From contig CADEER010000018.1 in assembly GCA_902826395.1 (NCBI GenBank), positions 28,466 through 60,725 of the forward strand: a stretch of 32,260 nt of DNA, written 5' to 3'. Source of the stretch: an uncultured bacterium (lineage in GTDB: Bacteria > Desulfobacterota > Binatia > HRBIN30 > CADEER01). The position numbers and the translations under genes were made by a program. The first letter of the stretch is position 1. Every line of letters begins with the position of its first letter. This document shows positions 8,386 through 16,520 of the stretch, piece after piece. Below the pieces are notes generated by a model. It was given only the letters and a program-made list of their open reading frames with translations. It searched no databases and was not told the DNA's origin.

Positions 8386-8404
8386 CGTTCGCGGTTCTCC
8401 CTCC

Positions 8405-9340
8405 ATGGCGCGATCCGATTATCTCGAGCAGATGCTGCGACACGTCGGACATGCGGACGTGTTGCCCAACGGGCTGGTCGTGCCCTCATTGCCGCACGGT
8501 ACGGACTGGCGCCCGGGAGCGTGCCGCGGCATCGCCGTGCTCGACGATGTGGTGTTGGCTGGCAATCGCTGGCCGGCGGTCTCGGGAGCACTGCTCGCAG
8601 AGCTGGCTCGTCGCTGCGCCGTACTCGGCGCGCTGACCGCGATCGACCGGAGCCAGTGGCCGCTGCCGCGCGAGATCGCAGTTCGCTTCCGCAAGGCGAT
8701 TCCGGTTGCCGACCCGCTGCGCCGGCCGAAGGTGGCCGACGGTGCCGCGGTGCTGTACTGGCAGGCAACGGTTTTGGCAGGAGCGTCCGACGAGCTCGAC
8801 ACGGTCGAGGTGCAGATGACGCGACGTCCGCCGTCGTCTGCGGATCCGGCGACGACCGAGGTCGCCACCGTCGAGGCGCGGATGCGGTTCGCCCTCGGTA
8901 CGGCCGAGCCCGACGCCGACTTTCGCGGGCTGATCGAGCGCCGCATGTCTACCTATTGCCTGAAGTTGCCGCGTCGCCTGGCGCTACCGGTCTACTTGCC
9001 GGGATGGAGCGCGGACGAGATCCGCGGCATCTGTCGGGAGCGGCCGGGATCGCTGCTCGCCGCCGCCGAGCAGGCGCTCGCCGATGCCGGCAAGATCATC
9101 CGCGGCGATGGTGTGGACGTCGACGAAGAGGAATCGATGCTGCTCGCCGATCTGACCTACTGCTGGCTCGCCGATGTCGACGACGAGTGCGCGGAATACG
9201 TTGCCCGGCCCGGCCCGCGCCGGCGCGACGACAAGGGCCGCGATTGGGTGGCGGCGAGTGCGACTCTCCGCGTCGGGGGAGTCGCCGTCGGCGAGGCGAC
9301 CGGCAACCTCGTCTTTCGCCGACAGCGGCGCGTTCTCTGA
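8405..9340 (+). CDS. Uncharacterised protein, possibly hotdog-fold
   Basis: This 311-residue soluble protein has no signal peptide or membrane segment and is not from a family I can name with confidence. The segments LPREIAVRFRKAIPVADPLR and AAVLYWQATVLAG, then DTVEVQMT (about 85-138), have the alternating beta pattern seen in hotdog thioesterase/dehydratase proteins. The phrase RFRKAIPVADPL is reminiscent of hotdog proteins binding acyl-thioesters. This is weak pattern evidence only. The C-terminal third is acidic (VDVDEEESMLLAD) and ends in a basic tail. It starts 73 bp after the aldehyde dehydrogenase, so they may be co-transcribed, and it is convergent with the MFS gene 18 bp away. No strong Shine-Dalgarno is seen before ATG 8405. 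Confidence 0.75.
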   Translation: MARSDYLEQMLRHVGHADVLPNGLVVPSLPHGTDWRPGACRGIAVLDDVVLAGNRWPAVSGALLAELARRCAVLGALTAIDRSQWPLPREIAVRFRKAIPVADPLRRPKVADGAAVLYWQATVLAGASDELDTVEVQMTRRPPSSADPATTEVATVEARMRFALGTAEPDADFRGLIERRMSTYCLKLPRRLALPVYLPGWSADEIRGICRERPGSLLAAAEQALADAGKIIRGDGVDVDEEESMLLADLTYCWLADVDDECAEYVARPGPRRRDDKGRDWVAASATLRVGGVAVGEATGNLVFRRQRRVL

Positions 9341-9358
9341 GCGGTTGGCGCCTGCGCG

Positions 9359-10618
9359 TCACGATTCGGCGTCTGGCACGGGCACCCGCCATACCGCGAA
9401 CGCCGCGATCGGGGCGATGACCAGCAACACGCGCAATGCGGCCGCGTAGCCGCCCAGAGCTTCGGCGAGAACGCCGACGGTCAAGGGGCCGAGGCCGCCG
9501 CCGATTCCGGTCACCAGGTTCATGGCGCCAAACACCGTCCCGTAGGATGCCAATCCGAACAGCTCCGCGACGAGAAGACCCTGCAGCATGAACACCGCCC
9601 CGATGGTCAGTCCGAATGCCACGGATGCGAGAAGCAACGGCAGCGGTTCGACCGCCGAGCTCAGCGCCAGGATGGCGATGGCTTGAACGGAGAACAGCGC
9701 GGCCGCGACGCGCCGCTTTTGCAGGCGATCTGCGAAGCGACCGCAGATCAGACGGCCGACGATGCTGCCGAACGGAATCGTCGCGGCGCCGAGCGCCGCC
9801 GCGGAAGTCGACAGATGTTCGCGTAGCAGATGCAGGTGATGCACGGCGACGCCAGTCTGGCAGAGCAGAATCGCCGCAAACGACCCGGAGAGGAGAATGA
9901 AGGTTCGGGTGCGCAACGCGTCGCGCGCTCGCCAGGTGCGAACCGCTCGCGCCGTGCCGCCGCCGGTACCTCCGCCGTCCGGCTCGAGGCCGTGCGCGGC
10001 GGGATCGTCACTGACCACCAGCAGTGCAACAGGGAGTGCCACGGCCAGTACCAGGCCGGCGAGTACCACCGTGGCGGTTTGCAATCCCCGTCTCGCGATG
10101 AGCTCGGTGGCGAACGGTACGAGGATCAGGCCCCCGACCGAAACTCCGGTCTGTGCGAAGCTCATGGCGCGAGCGCGCTGCGCGACGAACCAGCGATTGA
10201 CGAGGCTTGACAGTGGAATCGCGGCGCTCATCGCGAAGCTCGTCGCGAACAAGGCGTAGACCAGGTAGAGGTGCCATGGATTGTCGATGCGGCCGAGCAG
10301 AAGCAGCGCCGTGGCCATCGATAGGGCGCCGCCGACGAGGATCCGCCGCGAGCCCCATCGATCGATGGCGCGCCCTACTGCGGCGCTGGCGACGCCGGTG
10401 AGCATGAAGAACGCCGTTGACGCCCCGGACACCGAAGCCTTCGACCAGCCTTTCTCGTGAATCAGGCCGTCGAGGAAGACGGTCTGCCCGTAAAAGCCGA
10501 TGCCGACCGACACGAAGCTCAATGCGAATGTGCCGGCGACGATGAACCAGCCGTAGTAGAGGTCCGGTCGCAGGCGGTGAACGGCCGGGAGCGGTCGCGG
10601 CGGCATCCTCGTCCGCAT
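9359..10618 (-). CDS. Major facilitator superfamily transporter (monocarboxylate/oxalate-formate antiporter-like)
   Basis: The 419-residue protein is an integral membrane permease with about twelve hydrophobic segments in two halves, joined by a hydrophilic loop (about 190-235, containing GGGTGGGTARAVRTWRARDA). The loop between helices 2 and 3, GRAIDRWGSRRILVGG, is the MFS signature. The second half repeats it as GRFADRLQKRR. The opening DLYYGWFIVAGTFALSF is typical of the OFA/monocarboxylate group, so organic-acid transport is the best guess. The frame is open to 10714, but that overlaps the upstream glycosyltransferase gene and reads Arg-rich, so ATG 10618 is preferred (ATG 10606 is also possible). 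It is the second gene of a minus-strand pair, 46 bp after the GT39-like gene. Confidence 0.88.
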   Translation of the reverse strand: MRTRMPPRPLPAVHRLRPDLYYGWFIVAGTFALSFVSVGIGFYGQTVFLDGLIHEKGWSKASVSGASTAFFMLTGVASAAVGRAIDRWGSRRILVGGALSMATALLLLGRIDNPWHLYLVYALFATSFAMSAAIPLSSLVNRWFVAQRARAMSFAQTGVSVGGLILVPFATELIARRGLQTATVVLAGLVLAVALPVALLVVSDDPAAHGLEPDGGGTGGGTARAVRTWRARDALRTRTFILLSGSFAAILLCQTGVAVHHLHLLREHLSTSAAALGAATIPFGSIVGRLICGRFADRLQKRRVAAALFSVQAIAILALSSAVEPLPLLLASVAFGLTIGAVFMLQGLLVAELFGLASYGTVFGAMNLVTGIGGGLGPLTVGVLAEALGGYAAALRVLLVIAPIAAFAVWRVPVPDAES

Positions 10619-10664
10619 AGCACGGCGACTGCCACGGCGAGAGAGCGCGCGGTCCTGCGACGGA

Positions 10665-12218
10665 CTAATACCGGATCTCGAATACCTCGATGACCTCACC
10701 CTCGCCCGCCGCATACTCGAGGCCCTGGATCCGGTATCGCGAGCGAACCATCGCGAGGAGTTCCAGAAACGTTTCGCTGTTCAGCAATCGCCGGTACAGC
10801 GTATCGGGCGGCGGAATGCGCTGGAGCAGCACCAGCCCGGGCTGAAGTGCCAGCCATTTGCGCACGGCGGGACTGCCCGCGATGACGTACGTTCCCGGCT
10901 GCGACAGCGCGCGGTGGTCGCTGCCGGCTTCCGCGTAACCCAAAACCCCGACGGTGCGGTAGCTCGTGCCGTCCGGGCGCAGCACCGCTACCGGCATGCG
11001 CGGGCGATAGCCGCTGAAGAACAGGAAAGGAGCGCTCGCCTCTGGGTCGACGACTACTCTGGCGGGATTGGCCTCGGCGATCACCGCATGGGCGTGCCGA
11101 TACCCATCTGCGCGCGCGCGGCTGCCGTCGAGGACGACGCAGGCGAGCGACGAAACGAGTATCGCCACGCCGACGGCGATCGACGTGGTCGGTGCGAGCC
11201 GGCGCAGCCAGAGAGCGAGAAGCAGGACGAGGGGAAGCTGGAAGAGCGAGAGGTAGCGCGGCAGGCGATCGAGCGGCGCATAGGTGAAAGGTGAGATGGT
11301 GCCGTACGAGATCCAGACAAAGAGCACGGCCACGAACAGAGCGAGGGTGCGCTCCGTGCGATCGCGCGATTTGATCAGGCACCAAACCGCCAGCGGCAAG
11401 CCCAGCAGCAAGTAGAGACCGAGCTCCTGCTCGCTGGCGATCCGCAACAGCGGGTGCGAAAGCCAGTCTATGGTCCAACCGGCTTCGGCCACGTCGACGT
11501 TCACGCCGCGCACCGTCGCCTGGCGGGACAGAGCCGCGAAGCGGACAAGCGGGTCGCCGTAGATCGCGGCGGAGACCGTCGCATCGATTACCAGGGTCGC
11601 GACGAGCGCGGCGAGTGCCGCGAGGTGAGCGCGCGACGGCCGCCCTAACGTGACCGCGTAGACGGCGTATGCGATCAGCACCAGGAGCGGCGTTTCGGAG
11701 AAGGATGCAGCGATTCCGAGAGAAGCTCCCGCGACGGCGAACGTCCGCGTGTCACGTGTGCGCTCGCCGAGCGCGAAGAGCAGGATCGCCGCCCCCGCGA
11801 ACAATCCGATCGGCGTGGTCGGCGAGGTTGTCGTCGCGAAGATGACGTCGAGCGGGAACACCGCGAGGAGTGCGGCCGCCACCAAGGCCGTCGTCTCGTC
11901 GAACAGATCCCGGCCGAGAAGGAACAGCGCCAAGAAGCCGAGCGCCGAACATGCCAATGGGATCGCTACAGCGGTTGCCGCGTTGACGCCAAAAGCGGCG
12001 AACAGTGCGGCGGTAGAGCCGACCATGCCGTTACGCGTCTCGAAGTGCTGTGGGGTGCCGGATTGCTGGCCGACCGACAGCAGGTACGCTCCCTCGATGT
12101 AATGCCGATCGTCGAAGCCGACGTACACGCTCGCGAAGGCGAAGCGGATCGCCAGCCCGATGATGACGATCGAGACTAGCAGCAGTTGCGTCGACCGTGG
12201 CGATCGCGGTTGGCCCAC
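10665..12218 (-). CDS. GT39/ArnT-like polytopic membrane glycosyltransferase
   Basis: The 517-residue integral membrane protein resembles the dolichyl-phosphate-mannose / ArnT-type transferases, which move a sugar from a polyprenyl-phosphate donor at the outer face of the membrane. After the first helix (about LLLVSIVIIGLAIRFAF) comes the acidic loop VGFDDRHYIEGAYLLS, where an Asp pair normally lies in the active site. There are then about ten more hydrophobic stretches and a soluble C-terminal domain from about residue 370. The start is assigned to GTG 12218, because GAGGGG (12230-12225) sits 6 nt upstream. The frame is also open to ATG 12311, but the extra 31 residues are hydrophilic and lack support. 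Acceptor and sugar are unknown. Confidence 0.8.
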   Translation of the reverse strand: MGQPRSPRSTQLLLVSIVIIGLAIRFAFASVYVGFDDRHYIEGAYLLSVGQQSGTPQHFETRNGMVGSTAALFAAFGVNAATAVAIPLACSALGFLALFLLGRDLFDETTALVAAALLAVFPLDVIFATTTSPTTPIGLFAGAAILLFALGERTRDTRTFAVAGASLGIAASFSETPLLVLIAYAVYAVTLGRPSRAHLAALAALVATLVIDATVSAAIYGDPLVRFAALSRQATVRGVNVDVAEAGWTIDWLSHPLLRIASEQELGLYLLLGLPLAVWCLIKSRDRTERTLALFVAVLFVWISYGTISPFTYAPLDRLPRYLSLFQLPLVLLLALWLRRLAPTTSIAVGVAILVSSLACVVLDGSRARADGYRHAHAVIAEANPARVVVDPEASAPFLFFSGYRPRMPVAVLRPDGTSYRTVGVLGYAEAGSDHRALSQPGTYVIAGSPAVRKWLALQPGLVLLQRIPPPDTLYRRLLNSETFLELLAMVRSRYRIQGLEYAAGEGEVIEVFEIRY

Positions 12219-12641
12219 GGCTAGCCCCTCAAAAGGTTGCGACCCGGCGCTCGCGTTTCTCGGCCGACGGCCGTTTCTGGTGTGGCGTCGGGATGCCTCC
12301 GCCGAAGGCATCCACCCGCGGTGACCGTGCGCGCAAGGGCGAGCAAGTTGAATCGACCGCGTTTCGGAGAGTTGGATACGAATGGGGCGGATGCGGCTCG
12401 ACGTGGACAGGGGAGGTCAGTGTTAAGAGATCGAGAAACCTGGCATATGCCGGGCCAAGCGCCTGATAGTGGGTTGGCATTGTTGGTGATTCTGGTAGGG
12501 TGAACCAACTTCGTGGGGTTGCGATCTCGCATCGGCGACTTAAGCTGCGCGGCAAGCCGATAGACGAAACCCCGGTTGACCGGCCGGATCCGAACGACGA
12601 CTCGGAGTTTGATGACAGGCGCGTGGATGTCAGGCCTCTTA
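12219..12641. other. 423-bp divergent intergenic region between the GT39-like gene and mlaA
   Basis: No convincing gene is present; the open frames here are short and Arg-rich. It should carry both promoters. A perfect 8-bp hairpin, GGATGCCT/AGGCATCC, lies at 12291-12313. A self-complementary GGCATATGCC is at 12442-12451. A weak rightward promoter candidate is TTGGCA (12474-12479), a 16-bp spacer, then TAGGGT (12496-12501). Several in-frame ATGs (12576, 12612, 12627) precede the mlaA start chosen here. Confidence 0.4.
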
Positions 12642-13520
12642 ATGAGAACCGCCAAGAGCACGCTTGGCGCGATTGCCGTTGTATTGGCGATGGCCGCGCC
12701 GGGATTTGCGGTCCCGAACGGCGAGGGGGACGTCCCCGCGGCGGACGCGGACGAGTTCGCCGACGAGTTCGAGGCCGAAGAGCCGGCAGTCAGTCACTTC
12801 CCCGACCCCCTCGAGCGCATCAATCGCGGCACGTTGCAGTTCAACCGAGGTATCGATCGTTGGGTCCTCGATCCGGTTACCGCAGTTTATCGTTTCGTGT
12901 TGCCCAGCCCGGCTCGCAAGTGCGTGCTGCGGTTCCTGATCAACCTCGATTCGCCGGCGGTGCTCGCCAACGACCTGATGCAGCGCGAATGGCGTGACGC
13001 CGGTGTGACCGTCGGACGATTTGGCATCAACAGCACGATTGGTATCGCCGGCCTCTTCGATCCTGCGACGCCGTTGGGATTGCCCCTCCACATCTCTGAT
13101 TTCGGACAGACGCTCGCGCTCGAAGGGGTACCGAGCGGCGCCTATCTCGTGGTACCGCTGTTCGGGCCCTACACCGTTCGCGACGGCTTGGGCGACATCG
13201 TCGATATATTCTTGCGGCCGATCACCTTCTTCATCGGTCCCGTCGACCAGATCTTCTACGCGACGATTTACGGCGGGAGCTCCGGCATAGCCCTGCACGA
13301 CAAGTACGACAAAGAGCTGGACATGCTCGAGGAGTCGTCGGTCGATTTTTATGCGGCGCTGCGCAACGCCTATTACCAGAAGCGCACCGCCGAGATTTGG
13401 GAGCGCCGCGACGACCATGAGTCGCTGGTGGAGGTGGCCCGCAGTTACTGGCCGTCGCCACCGGACGTGCCGGCCCGGGCCGAGGCCGAACCGCCGCCGG
13501 CGCACGCCTCGTCGCGCTGA
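12642..13520 (+). CDS. mlaA: MlaA/VacJ family outer-membrane phospholipid transport protein
   Basis: MlaA removes mislocalised phospholipid from the outer leaflet of the outer membrane and passes it to periplasmic MlaC. The 292-residue product has a signal peptide (MRTAKSTLGAIAVVLAMAAP, then GFA). The conserved core follows: DPLERINRGTLQFNRGID (55-72), LINLDSPAVLANDLMQ (99-114), GRFGINSTIGIAGLFDPAT (125-143), DFGQTLALEGVPSGAYLVVP (153-172) and GPYTVRDGLGDIVD. Family members are usually lipoproteins, but no lipobox Cys is seen near the cleavage site, so this copy looks soluble-exported or anchored differently. ATG 12642 is chosen because it begins the signal peptide. The end is Pro/Ala-rich. 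It is convergent with an mlaC-like gene 15 bp away. Confidence 0.93.
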   Translation: MRTAKSTLGAIAVVLAMAAPGFAVPNGEGDVPAADADEFADEFEAEEPAVSHFPDPLERINRGTLQFNRGIDRWVLDPVTAVYRFVLPSPARKCVLRFLINLDSPAVLANDLMQREWRDAGVTVGRFGINSTIGIAGLFDPATPLGLPLHISDFGQTLALEGVPSGAYLVVPLFGPYTVRDGLGDIVDIFLRPITFFIGPVDQIFYATIYGGSSGIALHDKYDKELDMLEESSVDFYAALRNAYYQKRTAEIWERRDDHESLVEVARSYWPSPPDVPARAEAEPPPAHASSR

Positions 13521-13535
13521 CACGCCCCGACGCCC

Positions 13536-14258
13536 TCAGTCGTCGGTGGGGTTCGCGAAGTCGGCGATCTTCGCTTTGACGTTGGCGATCAGCGCCTCGA
13601 AGCCATCGCGCTTCAAGACCGATGCATACTCGGAACGGCGCAGCGCCAACTCGCTGACCGTTCCTTTCAAATAGACGTCGGCGACCTTCCACGCGCCATC
13701 AGTTCGGTGCATCCGGTAACTGAGGTCGACATTCTCGGCGGCGGGATCGATGACCCGTGTACGCACCAGCACGGTGTCCTTGGCGCCCGGTTCCTCACCG
13801 AGAATCTCGAACTGCTGATCCGAGAAATGATCGAAGCGGGCCGCGTAGTTGGCCGTCATGTAGTCCTTGAAGAGGGTGTACCACGCCTGACGCTGTGGCT
13901 CGTCGAGGTCCAGAAACGAGCGGCCGACGGCTTGTCGCGCCATGTACTCGAGGTCGAACATGTTCTCGAGGATTGGGGCCAGCAGCGTGAACCGTCCGGC
14001 GTAGTCGAGATCGTTTGATTGCCGCAGTACGCCAAGTAGGGCGTCGTTCAGAGCCGCGACGACGTCGCGCGGTGATCGCTCGTTCGGGGCGGGTTGATTA
14101 GGAGGAATCGCGGGCGCAGCAGCGGGTGTCTCGGCGGCTCGAGCTGCTGGCGTTGTCAGACCCCATCGACTTTCGAGTAGCTCGCTGCCACCGGTCGTAA
14201 GGACGGTCAGAGCTGCGGATACGATGTGGAGCGCGGTGGTGCGATTCGCCTGCGACAC
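13536..14258 (-). CDS. mlaC: MlaC/Ttg2D family periplasmic phospholipid-binding protein
   Basis: MlaC shuttles phospholipid between the outer-membrane MlaA complex and the inner-membrane MlaFEDB transporter. The 240-residue product starts at GTG 14258 behind a strong AGGAGG Shine-Dalgarno 5 nt upstream, which overrides the longer open frame to 14525. Residues 1-42 form a weak signal sequence (LHIVSAALTVLTT), then an Ala/Pro linker (43-60). The family core is LLAPILENMFDLEYMARQAVG (92-112), FLDLDEPQRQAWYTLFKDYM (115-134), VDLSYRMHRTDGAWKVADVY (177-196) and the C-terminal SEYASVLKRDGFEALIANVK. It faces mlaA tail to tail, so the two cannot share a transcript. The ABC components mlaFED are not in the window. 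Confidence 0.92.
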   Translation of the reverse strand: MSQANRTTALHIVSAALTVLTTGGSELLESRWGLTTPAARAAETPAAAPAIPPNQPAPNERSPRDVVAALNDALLGVLRQSNDLDYAGRFTLLAPILENMFDLEYMARQAVGRSFLDLDEPQRQAWYTLFKDYMTANYAARFDHFSDQQFEILGEEPGAKDTVLVRTRVIDPAAENVDLSYRMHRTDGAWKVADVYLKGTVSELALRRSEYASVLKRDGFEALIANVKAKIADFANPTDD

Positions 14259-14325
14259 GGTGTCCTCCTCTTCTCTGCGCGAACGGCAAGCTACCACGCA
14301 TCGAACCACATGCCACGGCGTGCGA

Positions 14326-15204
14326 TCAGTTCTTCTCCGGCGCGAAGGCCGCGAGCAGGTCGAGATCCGGACCCAGCTGTCCGTCGCTGCGGATGGGTTG
14401 CATACAGACGTGATCGGCACCGGCATCGCGATGTGCCTGCAGGCGCGAGGCGATCGCGGTCTCGTCTCCCCAGACAAAGACCGTGTCGATGAGTCTGTCG
14501 CTGCCGCCAGCCGCGAAGTCTTCATCGCTGAAGCCGAGCGAGCGCCAGCACTTCCGATAGTTCGGCAGCCCGATGTAGGTCGCCAGGTGTTGGCGGCCGA
14601 GCGCTCGCGCCTGCGCGGCGTCCTTGACGAGGATCGCCTTCTGCTCCGGGCACAAGAGCGGCCCGGAACCGAGTATCTCTCTTGCGCGCGACGTGTGCTC
14701 AGGCGGCGTGTTGTAGGGGTGCGCTCCCTGCGCCAGCTCGGCCGAGAGGGCCAACATCTTGGGTTGGAGCGCGCCGATCACGATCGGCGCCTCGGCTGCC
14801 GGCGGCGGGCCGAGATAGAGCGCCTTCTTCATCGCTTCCAGCATTTGCCGCATCGTGGTCAAAGGCTTCGAGTAATCGTGACCGCGCAGGTCGGCGACCA
14901 TCGGCTTGTGGGACACGCCGAGGCCGAGCAGAAATCGCCCTTCCGAAAGCTCGGCGAGCGTCTGTTGCAGGGCACGCGTCGTCATCGCGTCGCGCGCGTA
15001 GATGTTCGCGATGCCGGTGGCGAGCACCAGCTTGCTGGTTTGGGCAGCCAGGAAAGAGTGCACCGCGAAGGGGTCGCGCCCAACGGCTTCCGGCATCCAG
15101 AGAGCGCTGTAACCCCACTTCTCGAGCTTGCGCGCGAACTCGACCGCGTCGCGCGGGGAGAGCGTGTCGAGAAAGGTCCAAACTCCGAGACGACTGATAT
15201 CCAT
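14326..15204 (-). CDS. Luciferase-like F420-dependent oxidoreductase (TIGR03620-type)
   Basis: This 292-residue (beta/alpha)8 flavin/F420 enzyme is of the bacterial luciferase-like monooxygenase superfamily. The start LGVWTFLDTLSPRDAVEFAR, SALWMPEAVGRDPFAVHSFL, LATGIANIYARD, ELSEGRFLLGLGVSHKPMV and the closing AHRDAGADHVCMQ are characteristic of the MSMEG_4141-type subfamily (TIGR03620). The strict conservation of that subfamily suggests coenzyme F420 rather than FMN; the substrate is unknown. GGAGGT lies 7 nt before the ATG. It is 67 bp upstream of mlaC on the same strand, and 107 bp downstream of the four-helix-bundle gene. A second F420-type protein is encoded at 28217-28630. Confidence 0.92.
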   Translation of the reverse strand: MDISRLGVWTFLDTLSPRDAVEFARKLEKWGYSALWMPEAVGRDPFAVHSFLAAQTSKLVLATGIANIYARDAMTTRALQQTLAELSEGRFLLGLGVSHKPMVADLRGHDYSKPLTTMRQMLEAMKKALYLGPPPAAEAPIVIGALQPKMLALSAELAQGAHPYNTPPEHTSRAREILGSGPLLCPEQKAILVKDAAQARALGRQHLATYIGLPNYRKCWRSLGFSDEDFAAGGSDRLIDTVFVWGDETAIASRLQAHRDAGADHVCMQPIRSDGQLGPDLDLLAAFAPEKN

Positions 15205-15311
15205 GCGGTGACCTCCACGGGCAACGTGCTGAGTCCGGGGCGATCGAAACCACAGATGCCGGCCGATGAACAGGCCTCGGAGTGTAGTGCGCTACTTTTC
15301 ACAGCCTTTCG

Positions 15312-15692
15312 CTACTGAAGGTGCGCGGCCGGAGCGCAATCGTCCGCCCATTCGCCCATCGCGATCAAAAGGGCGACGATGGCCCGCAGTCGCCCCTTGC
15401 CGTCTTCGATACGAAGCCGGTCTGGCACGCCGAGCGTGCGCAGGATGTCGAGAACGGCGGCGCACTCGATTGCCGACCGCCGCGCCCGCCGGAAGTAACG
15501 CGCCTTGTCGGCGCCCGGTAGTTCACCGCCGCCTTTGGCGACGTTGAGGACGACAGCAATCGCCGCCCGTTCGAGGCGCGTGCCGAGCTCGGTACAATCG
15601 GCCGGCAGGTGGCCGCGAATCGCGGCGCACTCTCTGACGAGGTCGAGGGTGGCCGCGTAAACCTCGGCTCGCTCGCAGTCGAATATGCCCAT
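15312..15692 (-). CDS. Four-helix-bundle protein (S23/23S rRNA intervening-sequence-like family)
   Basis: This 126-residue helical protein matches the four helix bundle family first seen encoded inside 23S rRNA intervening sequences, now known mostly as stand-alone chromosomal genes of unknown function. The pattern is an opening FDCERAEVYAATLDLV, then LERAAIAVVLNVAKGGGEL (the conserved N-x-A-x-G turn), then KARYFRRARRSAIECAAVLD and the final amphipathic helix RLRAIVALLIAMGEWAD. No rRNA sequence is near. An in-frame ATG at 15719 with AGGA 4 nt upstream would add nine residues; ATG 15692 is chosen because the family usually opens directly with the FDxExLxVY motif. About 230 bp of apparently non-coding DNA separates it from the gene upstream. 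Confidence 0.82.
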   Translation of the reverse strand: MGIFDCERAEVYAATLDLVRECAAIRGHLPADCTELGTRLERAAIAVVLNVAKGGGELPGADKARYFRRARRSAIECAAVLDILRTLGVPDRLRIEDGKGRLRAIVALLIAMGEWADDCAPAAHLQ

Positions 15693-15922
15693 CGAGATCC
15701 GTTCTGTTTGGCGCCGCATACCGTCCTACAAGTGTCGACCCGATTCATCTTGCCGGGCGGCGCGCCGTGGGCGGCCGGTTGTCGAACGTCACCGCGACGC
15801 GGGCCTGGCGCTGGCCCCGGCCCTCCTGGCCCGTCCCCCCTTGTTCCCATCCAGATGAGAATCGGCTTACGGAACTGCGACGGAGAGGGCAGGGGCCCGC
15901 GCCAGGGCTCGCGTCGCGGTGA

Positions 15923-16384
15923 TCAGGCGGCGCTGGCCTCGACGGCGTCCGCGAGCGGCTGAAGTGCTTGCCGGCCGCGCCGCCGTCGCTGCCGCTTTGG
16001 CCGCAGTCGCCCGCGCCGGCGAGGATTACTGCGCGTGCGGATCTTGCGGCGCGCGACAAATCCTCCCGCCTCGCGGCGGTCGCGCAACGACTCGTAGACG
16101 GCGGCGCCATCGAGCTCGAGGGCATCGCAGATGGTGAGGAACGCAAAGACGTAGCCGCGTTCGTGCGATTGCATCCACTGCTCCGCCTCCGATCGCTCCT
16201 CGTCTTTCGGGCTGAGAAAGCAGCGGATGCCGTCCTCCATGACCGCGATCATCAAGGACTTGACGCCGCCGTCGCAGGGACAGCGGCCGCGAATTTCCGC
16301 GAGAACGTAGGGAAGTGCTGCGCCGTCGAACTTGTAGCTCGAGCTCTCCGGCCCGTCCGCGGACACTTGTTCGGAAATCGACAT
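15923..16384 (-). CDS. Uncharacterised protein with Cys-Pro-Cys motif and Arg-rich tail
   Basis: This 153-residue protein has no assigned function. Residues 15-60 contain VLAEIRGRCPCDGGVKSLMI and AVMEDGIRCFLSP. Residues 61-105 include EAEQWMQSHERGYVFAFLTI, then CDALELDGAAVYESLRDRR. This order (EAExWI, FSFxxVCExLGLDxxxLRxxL) is one I recall from hypothetical proteins of deltaproteobacterial-type genomes; that is memory, not a search. Residues 108-140 are strongly basic (RRKIRTRSNPRRRGRLRPKR), suggesting nucleic-acid binding. ATG 16384 is chosen because AGGAG sits 9 nt upstream; the longer open frame to 16471 runs through the promoter region. It is divergent from the 52-residue RHH-like gene, with inverted TTGACA boxes between them. 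Confidence 0.8.
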   Translation of the reverse strand: MSISEQVSADGPESSSYKFDGAALPYVLAEIRGRCPCDGGVKSLMIAVMEDGIRCFLSPKDEERSEAEQWMQSHERGYVFAFLTICDALELDGAAVYESLRDRREAGGFVARRKIRTRSNPRRRGRLRPKRQRRRRGRQALQPLADAVEASAA

Positions 16385-16427
16385 GAAGGAAGTCTCCTCT
16401 CCAAGCTGCGTTCGTCTGACAAAAGCA

Positions 16428-16500
16428 GCGATAGTCTGGATTGAATCGCCTGTCAAGCAAGATGTCGGCATTTGACAGATAATTGCATTTATTCTCAGAT
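16428..16500. promoter_or_regulatory. Divergent promoter region with inverted TTGACA boxes
   Basis: TTGACA is present on both strands: minus at 16456-16451 and plus at 16472-16477, forming an inverted repeat with a 15-bp centre. Leftward, a 17-bp spacer leads to TATCGC (16433-16428) ahead of the Cys/Arg-rich gene. Rightward, a 17-bp spacer leads to TCAGAT (16495-16500) ahead of the RHH-like gene. The -35 matches are perfect and the -10 matches partial. The local AT-richness contrasts with the surroundings. Back-to-back promoters sharing an operator are plausible. Confidence 0.5.
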
Positions 16501-16520
16501 TTCATCGGACAGGAGGAGGT

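Noticed and set aside
14224-15318. Plus-strand open frame of 364 codons
   Set aside because: Antisense of the luciferase-like gene, which has a full family match and a good Shine-Dalgarno.
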